Shown: positions 1 through 14,106 of the stretch, piece by piece
Position numbering within the stretch: the stretch's first letter is position 1
How the letters are laid out: every line of letters begins with the position of its first letter
Assembly: GCA_036172665.1 (NCBI GenBank)
Contig: CM069876.1
Location: forward strand, 34,689,001-34,753,000
Direction of reading: 5' to 3'
DNA: 64,000 nt
DNA from: Prosopocoilus inquinatus
Lineage: Eukaryota; Arthropoda; Insecta; Coleoptera; Lucanidae
The notes under the pieces: generated by a model
Seen by the model: the letters and a program-made list of their open reading frames with translations, nothing else
Databases searched by the model: none
Told to the model about the DNA's origin: nothing
Position numbers and translations under genes: made by a program

Positions 1-3000
1 ACGTCACGGCTAGCGCATGACGTCGCGGGTGCACTTTTGCGTTCGAAACGACAAACAAAGAGCGATTTCTCTGCGGGTCCTGAAAAAGTGAACTTTGTTA
101 TTTGAGCCCTTAGGGCCGATTTGAGGGCACCATCGGAAAGAAGAATTTTTTGATCCGACTGGCTCAACCCACTGTCAAAAATCAACTGCGCAGCCCTACG
201 ACCCTCCGTTACCTACTGCGCAGCCCTTTTGTGTATTTTCTCTTTTAAAGATAATGCGGCGGTTTTGAGGGTGCGGTTGCGTCCCTTGAGGCCCTCGGAG
301 CGTCCCTACGAAGGCGCGTCGAATTTGGACTGTAAATAAGGGAGTTATTGACATTTGTAACTTGATGACGTCACAGGTGGCGGATGACGTCACGGCTAGC
401 GCATGACGTCGCGGGTGCACTTTTGCGTTCGAAACGACAAACAAAGAGCGATTTCTCTGCGGGTCCTGAAAAAGTGAACTTTGTTATTTGAGCCCTTAGG
501 GCCGATTTGAGGGCACCATCGGAAAGAAGAATTTTTTGATCCGACTGGCTCAACCCACTGTCAAAAATCAACTGCGCAGCCCTACGACCCTCCGTTACCT
601 ACTGCGCAGCCCTTTTGTGTATTTTCTCTTTTAAAGATAATGCGGCGGTTTTGAGGGTGCGGTTGCGTCCCTTGAGGCCCTCGGAGCGTCCCTACGAAGG
701 CGCGTCGAATTTGGACTGTAAATAAGGGAGTTATTGACATTTGTAACTTGATGACGTCGCAGGTGGCGGATGACGTCACGGCTAGCGCATGACGTCGCGG
801 GTGCACTTTTGCGTTCGAAACGACAAACAAAGAGCGATTTCTCTGCGGGTCCTGAAAAAGTGAACTTTGTTATTTGAGCCCTTAGGGCCGATTTGAGGGC
901 ACCATCGGAAAGAAGAATTTTTTGATCCGACTGGCTCAACCCACTGTCAAAAATCAACTGCGCAGCCCTACGACCCTCCGTTACCTAATGCGCATCCCTT
1001 TTGTGTATTTTCGCTTTTAAAGATAATGCGGCGGTTTTGAGGGTGCGGTTGCGTCCCTTGAGGCCCTCGGAGCCTCCCTACGAAGGCGCGTCGAATTTGG
1101 ACTGTAAATAAGGGAGTTATTGACATTTGTAACTTGATGACGTCACAGGTGGCGGATGACGTCACGGCTAGCGCATGACGTCGCGGGTGCACTTTTGCGT
1201 TCGAAACGACAAACAAAGAGCGATTTCTCTGCGGGTCCTGAAAAAGTGAACTTTGTTATTTGAGCCCTTAGGGCCGATTTGAGGGCACCATCGGAAAGAA
1301 GAATTTTTTGATCCGACTGGCTCAACCCACTGTCAAAAATCAACTGCGCAGCCCTACGACCCTCCGTTACCTACTGCGCATCCCTTTTGTGTATTTTCGC
1401 TTTTAAAGATAATGCGGCGGTTTTGAGGGTGCGGTTGCGTCCCTTGAGGCCCTCGGAGCCTCCCTACGAAGGCGCGTCGAATTTGGACTGTAAATAAGGG
1501 AGTTATTGACATTTGTAACTTGATGACGTCACAGGTGGCGGATGACGTCACGGCTAGCGCATGACGTCGCGGGTGCACTTTTGCGTTCGAAACGACAAAC
1601 AAAGAGCGATTTCTCTGCGGGTCCTGAAAAAGTGAACTTTGTTATTTGAGCCCTTAGGGCCGATTTGAGGGCACCATCGGAAAGAAGAATTTTTTTATCC
1701 GACTGGCTCAACCCACTGTCAAAAATCAACTGCGCAGCCCTACGACCCTCCGTTACCTACTGCGCAGCCCTTTTGTGTATTTTCTCTTTTAAAGATAATG
1801 CGGCGGTTTTGAGGGTGCGGTTGCGTCCCTTGAGGCCCTCGGAGCGTCCCTACGAAGGCGCGTCGAATTTGGACTGTAAATAAGGGAGTTATTGACATTT
1901 GTAACTTGATGACGTCACAGGTGGCGGATGACGTCACGGCTAGCGCATGACGTCGCGGGTGCACTTTTGCGTTCGAAACGACAAACAAAGAGCGATTTCT
2001 CTGCGGGTCCTGAAAAAGTGAACTTTGTTATTTGAGCCCTTAGGGCCGATTTGAGGGCACCATCGGAAAGAAGAATTTTTTTATCCGACTGGCTCAACCC
2101 ACTGTCAAAAATCAACTGCGCAGCCCTACGACCCTCCGTTACCTACTGCGCATCCCTTTTGTGTATTTTCGCTTTTAAAGATAATGCGGCGGTTTTGAGG
2201 GTGCGGTTGCGTCCCTTGAGGCCCTCGGAGCGTCCCTACGAAGGCGCGTCGAATTTGGACTGTAAATAAGGGAGTTATTGACATTTGTAACTTGACGACG
2301 TCACAGGTGGCGGATGACGTCACGGCTAGCGCATGACGTCGCGGGTGCACTTTTGCGTTCGAAACGACAAACAAAGAGCGATTTCTCTGCGGGTCCTGAA
2401 AAAGTGAACTTTGTTATTTGAGCCCTTAGGGCCGATTTGAGGGCACCATCGGAAAGAAGAATTTTTTGATCCGACTGGCTCAACCCACTGTCAAAAATCA
2501 ACTGCGCAGCCCTACGACCCTCCGTTACCTACTGCGCAGCCCTTTTGTGTATTTTCTCTTTTAAAGATAATGCGGCGGTTTTGAGGGTGCGGTTGCGTCC
2601 CTTGAGGCCCTCGGAGCGTCCCTACGAAGGCGCGTCGAATTTGGACTGTAAATAAGGGAGTTATTGACATTTGTAACTTGATGACGTCACAGGTGGCGGA
2701 TGACGTCACGGCTAGCGCATGACGTCGCGGGTGCACTTTTGCGTTCGAAACGACAAACAAAGAGCGATTTCTCTGCGGGTCCTGAAAAAGTGAACTTTGT
2801 TATTTGAGCCCTTAGGGCCGATTTGAGGGCACCATCGGAAAGAAGAATTTTTTTATCCGACTGGCTCAACCCACTGTCAAAAATCAACTGCGCAGCCCTA
2901 CGACCCTCCGTTACCTACTGCGCAGCCCTTTTGTGTATTTTCTCTTTTAAAGATAATGCAGCGGTTTTGAGGGTGCGGTTGCGTCCCTTGAGGCCCTCGG

Positions 3001-6000
3001 AGCGTCCCTACGAAGGCGCGTCGAATTTGGACTGTAAATAAGGGAGTTATTGACATTTGTAACTTGATGACGTCACAGGTGGCGGATGACGTCACGGCTA
3101 GCGCATGACGTCGCGGGTGCACTTTTGCGTTCGAAACGACAAACAAAGAGCGATTTCTCTGCGGGTCCTGAAAAAGTGAACTTTGTTATTTGAGCCCTTA
3201 GGGCCGATTTGAGGGCACCATCGGAAAGAAGAATTTTTTTATCCGACTGGCTCAACCCACTGTCAAAAATCAACTGCGCAGCCCTACGACCCTCCGTTAC
3301 CTACTGCGCAGCCCTTTGTGTATTTTCTCTTTTAAAGATAATGCGGCGGTTTTGAGGGTGCGGTTGCGTCCCTTGAGGCCCTCGGAGCGTCCCTACGAAG
3401 GCGCGTCGAATTTGGACTGTAAATAAGGGAGTTATTGACATTTGTAACTTGATGACGTCGCAGGTGGCGGATGACGTCACGGCTAGCGCATGACGTCGCG
3501 GGTGCACTTTTGCGTTCGAAACGACAAACAAAGAGCGATTTCTCTGCGGGTCCTGAAAAAGTGAACTTTGTTATTTGAGCCCTTAGGGCCGATTTGAGGG
3601 CACCATCGGAAAGAAGAATTTTTTTATCCGACTGGCTCAACCCACTGTCAAAAATCAACTGCGCAGCCCTACGACCCTCCGTTACCTACTGCGCAGCCCT
3701 TTTGTGTATTTTCTCTTTTAAAGATAATGCGGCGGTTTTGAGGGTGCGGTTGCGTCCCTTGAGGCCCTCGGAGCGTCCCTACGAAGGCGCGTCGAATTTG
3801 GACTGTAAATAAGGGAGTTATTGACATTTGTAACTTGATGACGTCACAGGTGGCGGATGACGTCACGGCTAGCGCATGACGTCGCGGGTGCACTTTTGCG
3901 TTCGAAACGACAAACAAAGAGCGATTTCTCTGCGGGTCCTGAAAAAGTGAACTTTGTTATTTGAGTCCTTAGGGCCGATTTGAGGGCACCATCGGAAAGA
4001 AGAATTTTTTGATCCGACTGGCTCAACCCACTGTCAAAAATCAACTGCGCAGCCCTACGACCCTCCGTTACCTACTGCGCAGCCCTTTTGTGTATTTTCT
4101 CTTTTAAAGATAATGCGGCGGTTTTGAGGGTGCGGTTGCGTCCCTTGAGGCCCTCGGAGCGTCCCTACGAAGGCGCGTCGAATTTGGACTGTAAATAAGG
4201 GAGTTATTGACATTTGTAACTTGATGACGTCACAGGTGGCGGATGACGTCACGGCTAGCGCATGACGTCGCGGGTGCACTTTTGCGTTCGAAACGACAAA
4301 CAAAGAGCGATTTCTCTGCGGGTCCTGAAAAAGTGAACTTTGTTATTTGAGCCCTTAGGGCCGATTTGAGGGCACCATCGGAAAGAAGAATTTTTTTATC
4401 CGACTGGCTCAACCCACTGTCAAAAATCAACTGCGCAGCCCTACGACCCTTCGTTACCTACTGCGCAGCCCTTTTGTGTATTTTCTCTTTTAAAGATAAT
4501 GCGGCGGTTTTGAGGGTGCGGTTGCGTCCCTTGAGGCCCTCGGAGCGTCCCTACGAAGGCGCGTCGAATTTGGACTGTAAATAAGGGAGTTATTGACATT
4601 TGTAACTTGATGACGTCACAGGTGGCGGATGACGTCACGGCTAGCGCATGACGTCGCGGGTGCACTTTTGCGTTCGAAACGACAAACAAAGAGCGATTTC
4701 TCTGCGGGTCCTGAAAAAGTGAACTTTGTTATTTGAGCCCTTAGGGCCGATTTGAGGGCACCATCGGAAAGAAGAATTTTTTTATCCGACTGGCTCAACC
4801 CACTGTCAAAAATCAACTGCGCAGCCCTACGACCCTCCGTTACCTACTGCGCAGCCCTTTTGTGTATTTTCTCTTTTAAAGATAATGCGGCGGTTTTGAG
4901 GGTGCGGTTGCGTCCCTTGAGGCCCTCGGAGCGTCCCTACGAAGGCGCGTCGAATTTGGACTGTAAATAAGGGAGTTATTGACATTTGTAACTTGATGAC
5001 GTCACAGGTGGCGGATGACGTCACGGCTAGCGCATGACGTCGCGGGTGCACTTTTGCGTTCGAAACGACAAACAAAGAGCGATTTCTCTGCGGGTCCTGA
5101 AAAAGTGAACTTTGTTATTTGAGCCCTTAGGGCCGATTTGAGGGCACCATCGGAAAGAAGAATTTTTTGATCCGACTGGCTCCACCCACTGTCAAAAATC
5201 AACTGCGCAGCCCTACGACCCTCCGTTACCTACTGCGCATCCCTTTTGTGTATTTTCGCTTTTAAAGATAATGCGGCGGTTTTGAGGGTGCGGTTGCGTC
5301 CCTTGAGGCCCTCGGAGCCTCCCTACGAAGGCGCGTCGAATTTGGACTGTAAATAAGGGAGTTATTGACATTTGTAACTTGATGACGTCACAGGTGGCGG
5401 ATGACGTCACGGCTAGCGCATGACGTCGCGGGTGCACTTTTGCGTTCGAAACGACAAACAAAGAGCGATTTCTCTGCGGGTCCTGAAAAAGTGAACTTTG
5501 TTATTTGAGCCCTTAGGGCCGATTTGAGGGCACCATCGGAAAGAAGAATTTTTTTATCCGACTGGCCCAACCCACTGTCAAAAATCAACTGCGCAGCCCT
5601 ACGACCCTCCGTTACCTACTGCGCATCCCTTTTGTGTATTTTCTCTTTTAAAGATAATGCGGCGGTTTTGAGGGTGCGGTTGCGTCCCTTGAGGCCCTCG
5701 GAGCGTCCCTACGAAGGCGCGTCGAATTTGGACTGTAAATAAGGGAGTTATTGACATTTGTAACTTGACGACGTCACAGGTGGCGGATGACGTCACGGCT
5801 AGCGCATGACGTCGCGGGTGCACTTTTGCGTTCGAAACGACAAACAAAGAGCGATTTCTCTGCGGGTCCTGAAAAAGTGAACTTTGTTATTTGAGCCCTT
5901 AGGGCCGATTTGAGGGCACCATCGGAAAGAAGAATTTTTTTATCCGACTGGCTCAACCCACTGTCAAAAATCAACTGCGCAGCCCTACGACCCTCCGTTA

Positions 6001-9000
6001 CCTACTGCGCAGCCCTTTTGTGTATTTTCTCTTTTAAAGATAATGCGGCGGTTTTGAGGGGGCGGTTGCGTCCCTTGAGGCCCTCGGAGCGTCCCTACGA
6101 AGGCGCGTCGAATTTGGACTGTAAATAAGGGAGTTATTGACATTTGTAACTTGATGACGTCACAGGTGGCGGATGACGTCACGGCTAGCGCATGACGTCG
6201 CGGGTGCACTTTTGCGTTCGAAACGACAAACAAAGAGCGATTTCTCTGCGGGTCCTGAAAAAGTGAACTTTGTTATTTGAGCCCTTAGGGCCGATTTGAG
6301 GGCACCATCGGAAAGAAGAATTTTTTTATCCGACTGGCTCAACCCACTGTCAAAAATCAATTGCGCAGCCCTACGACCCTCCGTTACCTACTGCGCAGCC
6401 CTTTTGTGTATTTTCTCTTTTAAAGATAATGCGGCGGTTTTGAGGGTGCGGTTGCGTCCCTTGAGGCCCTCGGAGCGTCCCTACGAAGGCGCGTCGAATT
6501 TGGACTGTAAATAAGGGAGTTATTGACATTTGTAACTTGATGACGTCCCAGGTGGCGGATGACGTCACGGCTAGCGCATGACGTCGCGGGTGCACTTTTG
6601 CGTTCGAAACGACAAACAAAGAGCGATTTCTCTGCGGGTCCTGAAAAAGTGAACTTTGTTATTTGAGCCCTTAGGGCCGATTTGAGGGCACCATCGGAAA
6701 GAAGAATTTTTTTATCCGACTGGCTCAACCCACTGTCAAAAATCAACTGCGCAGCCCTACGACCCTCCGTTACCTACTGCGCAGCCCTTTTGTGTATTTT
6801 CTCTTTTAAAGATAATGCGGCGGTTTTGAGGGTGCGGTTGCGTCCCTTGAGGCCCTCGGAGCGTCCCTACGAAGGCGCGTCGAATTTGGACTGTAAATAA
6901 GGGAGTTATTGACATTTGTAACTTGATGACGTCGCAGGTGGCGGATGACGTCACGGCTAGCGCATGACGTCGCGGGTGCACTTTTGCGTTCGAAACGACA
7001 AACAAAGAGCGATTTCTCTGCGGGTCCTGAAAAAGTGAACTTTGTTATTTGAGCCCTTAGGGCCGATTTGAGGGCACCATCGGAAAGAAGAATTTTTTTA
7101 TCCGACTGGCTTACCCCACTGTCAAAAATCAACTGCGCAGCCCTACGACCCTCCGTTACCTACTGCGCAGCCCTTTTGTGTATTTTCTCTTTTAAAGATA
7201 ATGCGGCGGTTTTGAGGGTGCGGTTGCGTCCCTTGAGGCCCTCGGAGCGTCCCTACGAAGGCGCGTCGAATTTGGACTGTAAATAAGGGAGTTATTGACA
7301 TTTGTAACTTGATGACGTCACAGGTGGCGGATGACGTCACGGCTAGCGCATGACGTCGCGGGTGCACTTTTGCGTTCGAAACGACAAACAAAGAGCGATT
7401 TCTCTGCGGGTCCTGAAAAAGTGAACTTTGTTATTTGAGTCCTTAGGGCCGATTTGAGGGCACCATCGGAAAGAAGAATTTTTTGATCCGACTGGCTCAA
7501 CCCACTGTCAAAAATCAACTGCGCAGCCCTACGACCCTCCGTTACCTACTGCGCAGCCCTTTTGTGTATTTTCTCTTTTAAAGATAATGCGGCGGTTTTG
7601 AGGGTGCGGTTGCGTCCCTTGAGGCCCTCGGAGCGTCCCTACGAAGGCGCGTCGAATTTGGACTGTAAATAAGGGAGTTATTGACATTTGTAACTTGATG
7701 ACGTCACAGGTGGCGGATGACGTCACGGCTAGCGCATGACGTCGCGGGTGCACTTTTGCGTTCGAAACGACAAACAAAGAGCGATTTCTCTGCGGGTCCT
7801 GAAAAAGTGAACTTTGTTATTTGAGCCCTTAGGGCCGATTTGAGGGCACCATCGGAAAGAAGAATTTTTTGATCCGACTGGCTCAATCCACTGTCAAAAA
7901 TCAACTGCGCAGCCCTACGACCCTCCGTTACCTACTGCGCAGCCCTTTTGTGTATTTTCTCTTTTAAAGATAATGCGGCGGTTTTGAGGGTGCAGTTGCG
8001 TCCCTTGAGGCCCTCGGAGCGTCCCTACGAAGGCGCGTCGAATTTGGACTGTAAATAAGGGAGTTATTGACATTTGTAACTTGATGACGTCACAGGTGGC
8101 GGATGACGTCACGGCTAGCGCATGACGTCGCGGGTGCACTTTTGCGTTCGAAACGACAAACAAAGAGCGATTTCTCTGCGGGTCCTGAAAAAGTGAACTT
8201 TGTTATTTGAGCCCTTAGGGCCGATTTGAGGGCACCATCGGAAAGAAGAATTTTTTTATCCGACTGGCTCAACCCACTGTCAAAAATCAACTGCGCAGCC
8301 CTACGACCGTCCGTTACCTACTGCGCATCCCTTTTGTGTATTTTCGCTTTTAAAGATAATGCGGCGGTTTTGAGGGTGCGGTTGCGTCCCTTGAGGCCCT
8401 CGGAGCCTCCCTACGAAGGCGCGTCGAATTTGGACTGTAAATAAGGGAGTTATTGACATTTGTAACTTGATGACGTCACAGGTGGCGGATGACGTCACGG
8501 CTAGCGCATGACGTCGCGGGTGCACTTTTGCGTTCGAAACGACAAACAAAGAGCGATTTCTCTGCGGGTCCTGAAAAAGTGAACTTTGTTATTTGAGCCC
8601 TTAGGGCCGATTTGAGGGCACCATCGGAAAGAAGAATTTTTTGATCCGACTGGCTCAACCCACTGTCAAAAATCAACTGCGCAGCCCTACGACCCTCCGT
8701 TACCTACTGCGCATCCCTTTTGTGTATTTTCGCTTTTAAAGATAATGCGGCGGTTTTGAGGGTGCGGTTGCGTCCCTTGAGGCCCTCGGAGCCTCCCTAC
8801 GAAGGCGCGTCGAATTTGGACTGTAAATAAGGGAGTTATTGACATTTGTAACTTGATGACGTCACAGGTGGCGGATGACGTCACGGCTAGCGCATGACGT
8901 CGCGGGTGCACTTTTGCGTTCGAAACGACAAACAAAGAGCGATTTCTCTGCGGGTCCTGAAAAAGTGAACTTTGTTATTTGAGCCCTTAGGGCCGATTTG

Positions 9001-12000
9001 AGGGCACCATCGGAAAGAAGAATTTTTTTATCCGACTGGCTCAACCCACTGTCAAAAATCAACTGCGCAGCCCTACGACCCTCCGTTACCTACTGCGCAG
9101 CCCTTTTGTGTATTTTCTCTTTTAAAGATAATGCGGCGGTTTTGAGGGTGCGGTTGCGTCCCTTGAGGCCCTCGGAGCGTCCCTACGAAGGCGCGTCGAA
9201 TTTGGACTATAAATAAGGGAGTTATTGACATTTGTAACTTGATGACGTCACAGGTGGCGGATGACGTCACGGCTAGCGCATGACGGTGCACTTTTGCGTT
9301 CGAAACGACAAAGAAAGAGCGATTTCTCTGCGGGTCCTGAAAAAGTGAACTTTGTTATTTGAGCCCTTAGGGCCGATTTGAGGGCACCATCGGAAAGAAG
9401 AATTTTTTTATCCGACTGGCTCAACCCACTGTCAAAAATCAACTGCGCAGCCCTACGACCCTCCGTTACCTACTGCGCAGCCCTTTTGTGTATTTTCTCT
9501 TTTAAAGATAATGCGGCGGTTTTGAGGGTGCGGTTGCGTCCCTTGAGGCCCTCGGAGCGTCCCTACGAAGGCGCGTCGAATTTGGACTGTAAATAAGGGA
9601 GTTATTGACATTTGTAACTTGATGACGTCACAGGTGGCGGATGACGTCACGGCTAGCGCATGACGTCGCGGGTGCACTTTTGCGTTCGAAACGACAAACA
9701 AAGAGCGATTTCTCTGCGGGTCCTGAAAAAGTGAACTTTGTTATTTGAGCCCTTAGGGCCGATTTGAGGGCACCGTCGGAAAGAAGAATTTTTTTATCCG
9801 ACTGGCTCAACCCACTGTCAAAAATCAACTGCGCAGCCCTACGACCCTCCGTTACCTACTGCGCAGCCCTTTTGTGTATTTTCTCTTTTAAAGATAATGC
9901 GGCGGTTTTGAGGGTGCGGTTGCGTCCCTTGAGGCCCTCGGAGCGTCCCTACGAAGGCGCGTCGAATTTGGACTGTAAATAAGGGAGTTATTGACATTTG
10001 TAACTTGATGACGTCACAGGTGGCGGATGACGTCACGGCTAGCGCATGACGTCGCGGGTGCACTTTTGCGTTCGAAACGACAAACAAAGAGCGATTTCTC
10101 TGCGGGTCCTGAAAAAGTGAACTTTGTTATTTGAGCCCTTAGGGCCGATTTGAGGGCACCATCGGAAAGAAGAATTTTTTTATCCGACTGGCGCAACCCA
10201 CTGTCAAAAATCAACTGCGCAGCCCTACGACCGTCCGTTACCTACTGCGCATCCCTTTTGTGTATTTTCGCTTTTAAAGATAATGCGGCGGTTTTGAGGG
10301 TGCGGTTGCGTCCCTTGAGGCCCTCGGAGCCTCCCTACGAAGGCGCGTCGAATTTGGACTGTAAATAAGGGAGTTATTGACATTTGTAACTTGATGACGT
10401 CACAGGTGGCGGATGACGTCACGGCTAGCGCATGACGTCGCGGGTGCACTTTTGCGTTCGAAACGACAAACAAAGAGCGATTTCTCTGCGGGTCCTGAAA
10501 AAGTGAACTTTGTTATTTGAGCCCTTAGGGCCGATTTGAGGGCACCATCGGAAAGAAGAATTTTTTGATCCGACTGGCTCAACCCACTGTCAAAAATCAA
10601 CTGCGCAGCCCTACGACCCTCCGTTACCTACTGCGCATCCCTTTTGTGTATTTTCGCTTTTAAAGATAATGCGGCGGTTTTGAGGGTGCGGTTGCGTCCC
10701 TTGAGGCCCTCGGAGCCTCCCTACGAAGGCGCGTCGAATTTGGACTGTAAATAAGGGAGTTATTGACATTTGTAACTTGATGACGTCACAGGTGGCGGAT
10801 GACGTCACGGCTAGCGCATGACGTCGCGGGTGCACTTTTGCGTTCGAAACGACAAACAAAGAGCGATTTCTCTGCGGGTCCTGAAAAAGTGAACTTTGTT
10901 ATTTGAGCCCTTAGGGCCGATTTGAGGGCACCATCGGAAAGAAGAATTTTTTGATCCGACTGGCTCAACCCACTGTCAAAAATCAACTGCGCAGCCCTAC
11001 GACCCTCCGTTACCTACTGCGCAGCCCTTTTGTGTATTTTCTCTTTTAAAGATAATGCGGCGGTTTTGAGGGTGCGGTTGCGTCCCTTGAGGCCCTCGGA
11101 GCGTCCCTACGAAGGCGCGTCGAATTTGGACTGTAAATAAGGGAGTTATTGACATTTGTAACTTGATGACGTCACAGGTGGCGGATGACGTCACGGCTAG
11201 CGCATGACGTCGCGGGTGCACTTTTGCGTTCGAAACGACAAACAAAGAGCGATTTCTCTGCGGGTCCTGAAAAAGTGAACTTTGTTATTTGAGCCCTTAG
11301 GGCCGATTTGAGGGCACCATCGGAAAGAAGAATTTTTTTATCCGACTGGCTCAACCCACTGTCAAAAATCAACTGCGCAGCCCTACGACCCTCCGTTACC
11401 TACTGCGCAGCCCTTTTGTGTATTTTCTCTTTTAAAGATAATGCGGCGGTTTTGAGGGTGCGGTTGCGTCCCTTGAGGCCCTCGGAGCGTCCCTACGAAG
11501 GCGCGTCGAATTTGGACTGTAAATAAGGGAGTTATTGACATTTGTAACTTGATGACGTCGCAGGTGGCGGATGACGTCACGGCTAGCGCATGACGTCGCG
11601 GGTGCACTTTTGCGTTCGAAACGACAAACAAAGAGCGATTTCTCTGCGGGTCCTGAAAAAGTGAACTTTGTTATTTGAGCCCTTAGGGCCGATTTGAGGG
11701 CACCATCGGAAAGAAGAATTTTTTGATCCGACTGGCTCAACCCACTGTCAAAAATCAACTGCGCAGCCCTACGACCCTCCGTTACCTACTGCGCAGCCCT
11801 TTTGTGTATTTTCTCTTTTAAAGATAATGCGGCGGTTTTGAGGGTGCGGTTGCGTCCCTTGAGGCCCTCGGAGCCTCCCTACGAAGGCGCGTCGAATTTG
11901 GACTGTAAATAAGGGAGTTATTGACATTTGTAACTTGATGACGTCACAGGTGGCGGATGACGTCACGGCTAGCGCATGACGTCGCGGGTGCACTTTTGCG

Positions 12001-13953
12001 TTCGAAACGACAAACAAAGAGCGATTTCTCTGCGGGTCCTGAAAAAGTGAACTTTGTTATTTGAGCCCTTAGGGCCGATTTGAGGGCACCGTCGGAAAGA
12101 AGAATTTTTTTATCCGACTGGCTCAACCCACTGTCAAAAATCAACTGCGCAGCCCTACGACCCTCCGTTACCTACTGCGCAGCCCTTTTGTGTATTTTCT
12201 CTTTTAAAGATAATGCGGCGGTTTTGAGGGTGCGGTTGCGTCCCTTGAGGCCCTCGGAGCGTCCCTACGAAGGCGCGTCGAATTTGGACTGTAAATAAGG
12301 GAGTTATTGACATTTGTAACTTGATGACGTCACAGGTGGCGGATGACGTCACGGCTAGCGCATGACGTCGCGGGTGCACTTTTGCGTTCGAAACGACAAA
12401 CAAAGAGCGATTTCTCTGCGGGTCCTGAAAAAGTGAACTTTGTTATTTGAGCCCTTAGGGCCGATTTGAGGGCACCATCGGAAAGAAGAATTTTTTGATC
12501 CGACTGGCTCAACCCACTGTCAAAAATCAACTGCGCAGCCCTACGACCCTCCGTTACCTACTGCGCAGCCCTTTTGTGTATTTTCTCTTTTAAAGATAAT
12601 GCGGCGGTTTTGAGGGTGCGGTTGCGTCCCTTGAGGCCCTCGGAGCCTCCCTACGAAGGCGCGTCGAATTTGGACTGTAAATAAGGGAGTTATTGACATT
12701 TGTAACTTGATGACGTCACAGGTGGCGGATGACGTCACGGCTAGCGCATGACGTCGCGGGTGCACTTTTGCGTTCGAAACGACAAACAAAGAGCGATTTC
12801 TCTGCGGGTCCTGAAAAAGTGAACTTTGTTATTTGAGCCCTTAGGGCCGATTTGAGGGCACCATCGGAAAGAAGAATTTTTTTATCCGACTGGCTCAACC
12901 CACTGTCAAAAATCAACTGCGCAGCCCTACGACCCTCCGTTACCTACTGCGCAGCCCTTTTGTGTATTTTCTCTTTTAAAGATAATGCGGCGGTTTTGAG
13001 GGTGCGGTTGCGTCCCTTGAGGCCCTCGGAGCGTCCCTACGAAGGCGCGTCGAATTTGGACTGTAAATAAGGGAGTTATTGACATTTGTAACTTGATGAC
13101 GTCACAGGTGGCGGATGACGTCACGGCTAGCGCATGACGTCGCGGGTGCACTTTTGCGTTCGAAACGACAAACAAAGAGCGATTTCTCTGCGGGTCCTGA
13201 AAAAGTGAACTTTGTTATTTGAGCCCTTAGGGCCGATTTGAGGGCACCATCGGAAAGAAGAACTTTTTGATCCGACTGGCTCAATCCACTGTCAAAAATC
13301 AACTGCGCAGCCCTACGACCCTCCGTTACCTACTGCGCAGCCCTTTTGTGTATTTTCTCTTTTAAAGATAATGCGGCGGTTTTGAGGGTGCGGTTGCGTC
13401 CCTTGAGGCCCTCGGAGCGTCCCTACGAAGGCGCGTCGAATTTGGACTGTAAATAAGGGAGTTATTGACATTTGTAACTTGATGACGTCACAGGTGGCGG
13501 ATGACGTCACGGCTAGCGCATGACGTCGCGGGTGCACTTTTGCGTTCGAAACGACAAACAAAGAGCGATTTCTCTGCGGGTCCTGAAAAAGTGAACTTTG
13601 TTATTTGAGCCCTTAGGGCCGATTTGAGGGCACCATCGGAAAGAAGAATTTTTTGATCCGACTGGCTCCACCCACTGTCAAAAATCAACTGCGCAGCCCT
13701 ACGACCCTCCGTTACCTACTGCGCAGCCCTTTTGTGTATTTTCTCTTTTAAAGATAATGCGGCGGTTTTGAGGGTGCGGTTGCGTCCCTTGAGGCCCTCG
13801 GAGCCTCCCTACGAAGGCGCGTCGAATTTGGACTGTAAATAAGGGAGTTATTGACATTTGTAACTTGATGACGTCACAGGTGGCGGATGACGTCACGGCT
13901 AGCGCATGACGTCGCGGGTGCACTTTTGCCTTCGAAACGACAAACAAAGAGCG
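1..13953. repeat. 386-bp satellite DNA array, about 36 monomers
   Basis: Head-to-tail tandem repeat with a 386-bp period: base 1 matches base 387, and the unit recurs across the whole interval with few substitutions per copy. One copy has a 1-bp deletion (near 3316) and one a 6-bp deletion (near 9285). The array runs off the left edge. Each monomer has three TGACGT sites at 19-bp spacing (for example 366-373, 385-392, 404-411), the first two usually the perfect palindrome TGACGTCA, and two copies of ACTGCGCAGCCCT about 33 bp apart. Two sequence classes exist. One reads GCGCAGCCC/TTCTCTTTT/GAGCGTCCC, the other GCGCATCCC/TTCGCTTTT/GAGCCTCCC (monomers near 968, 1354, 5213, 8301, 8687, 10225, 10611). 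Intermediate monomers also occur. Open frames of 66-108 codons recur on both strands, but they follow from near-identity of copies and show no domain. Confidence 0.97.
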
Positions 13954-14106
13954 ATCTTTATGCGAGCCCTGAAAAAGTGAACTTTGTTATTTGAGCCCTT
14001 AGGGCCGATTTGAGGGCAGCATTGGATGGAAGTTATGGTTATTAACATTTTTAACTTGATGATGTCACTGCTAGCGAATGACTTCACGAGGGCATTTTTG
14101 CGTTGG
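13954..14106. repeat. Degenerate, internally deleted satellite monomer at the array edge
   Basis: Homology to the satellite continues past 13,953 but with many substitutions. After about 14,025 the sequence jumps from the part matching GAGGGCACCATCGGAAAG to the part matching TTATTGACATTTGTAACTTGATG, so roughly half of a unit is missing. One CRE-like box is missing and the others are damaged. This is the usual decay at a satellite boundary, where unequal exchange no longer homogenises copies. Confidence 0.85.

Noticed and set aside
196..13947. Recurring 66-, 72-, 82- and 108-codon open frames on both strands of the satellite
   Set aside because: They repeat because the monomers are nearly identical; overlapping frames on both strands, no domain, and variants distributed without coding bias all argue for chance.
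1..13953. Possible CRISPR-like array or rDNA spacer
   Set aside because: The repeats are contiguous 386-bp units with no unique spacers, and no rRNA sequence was seen within or next to the array.
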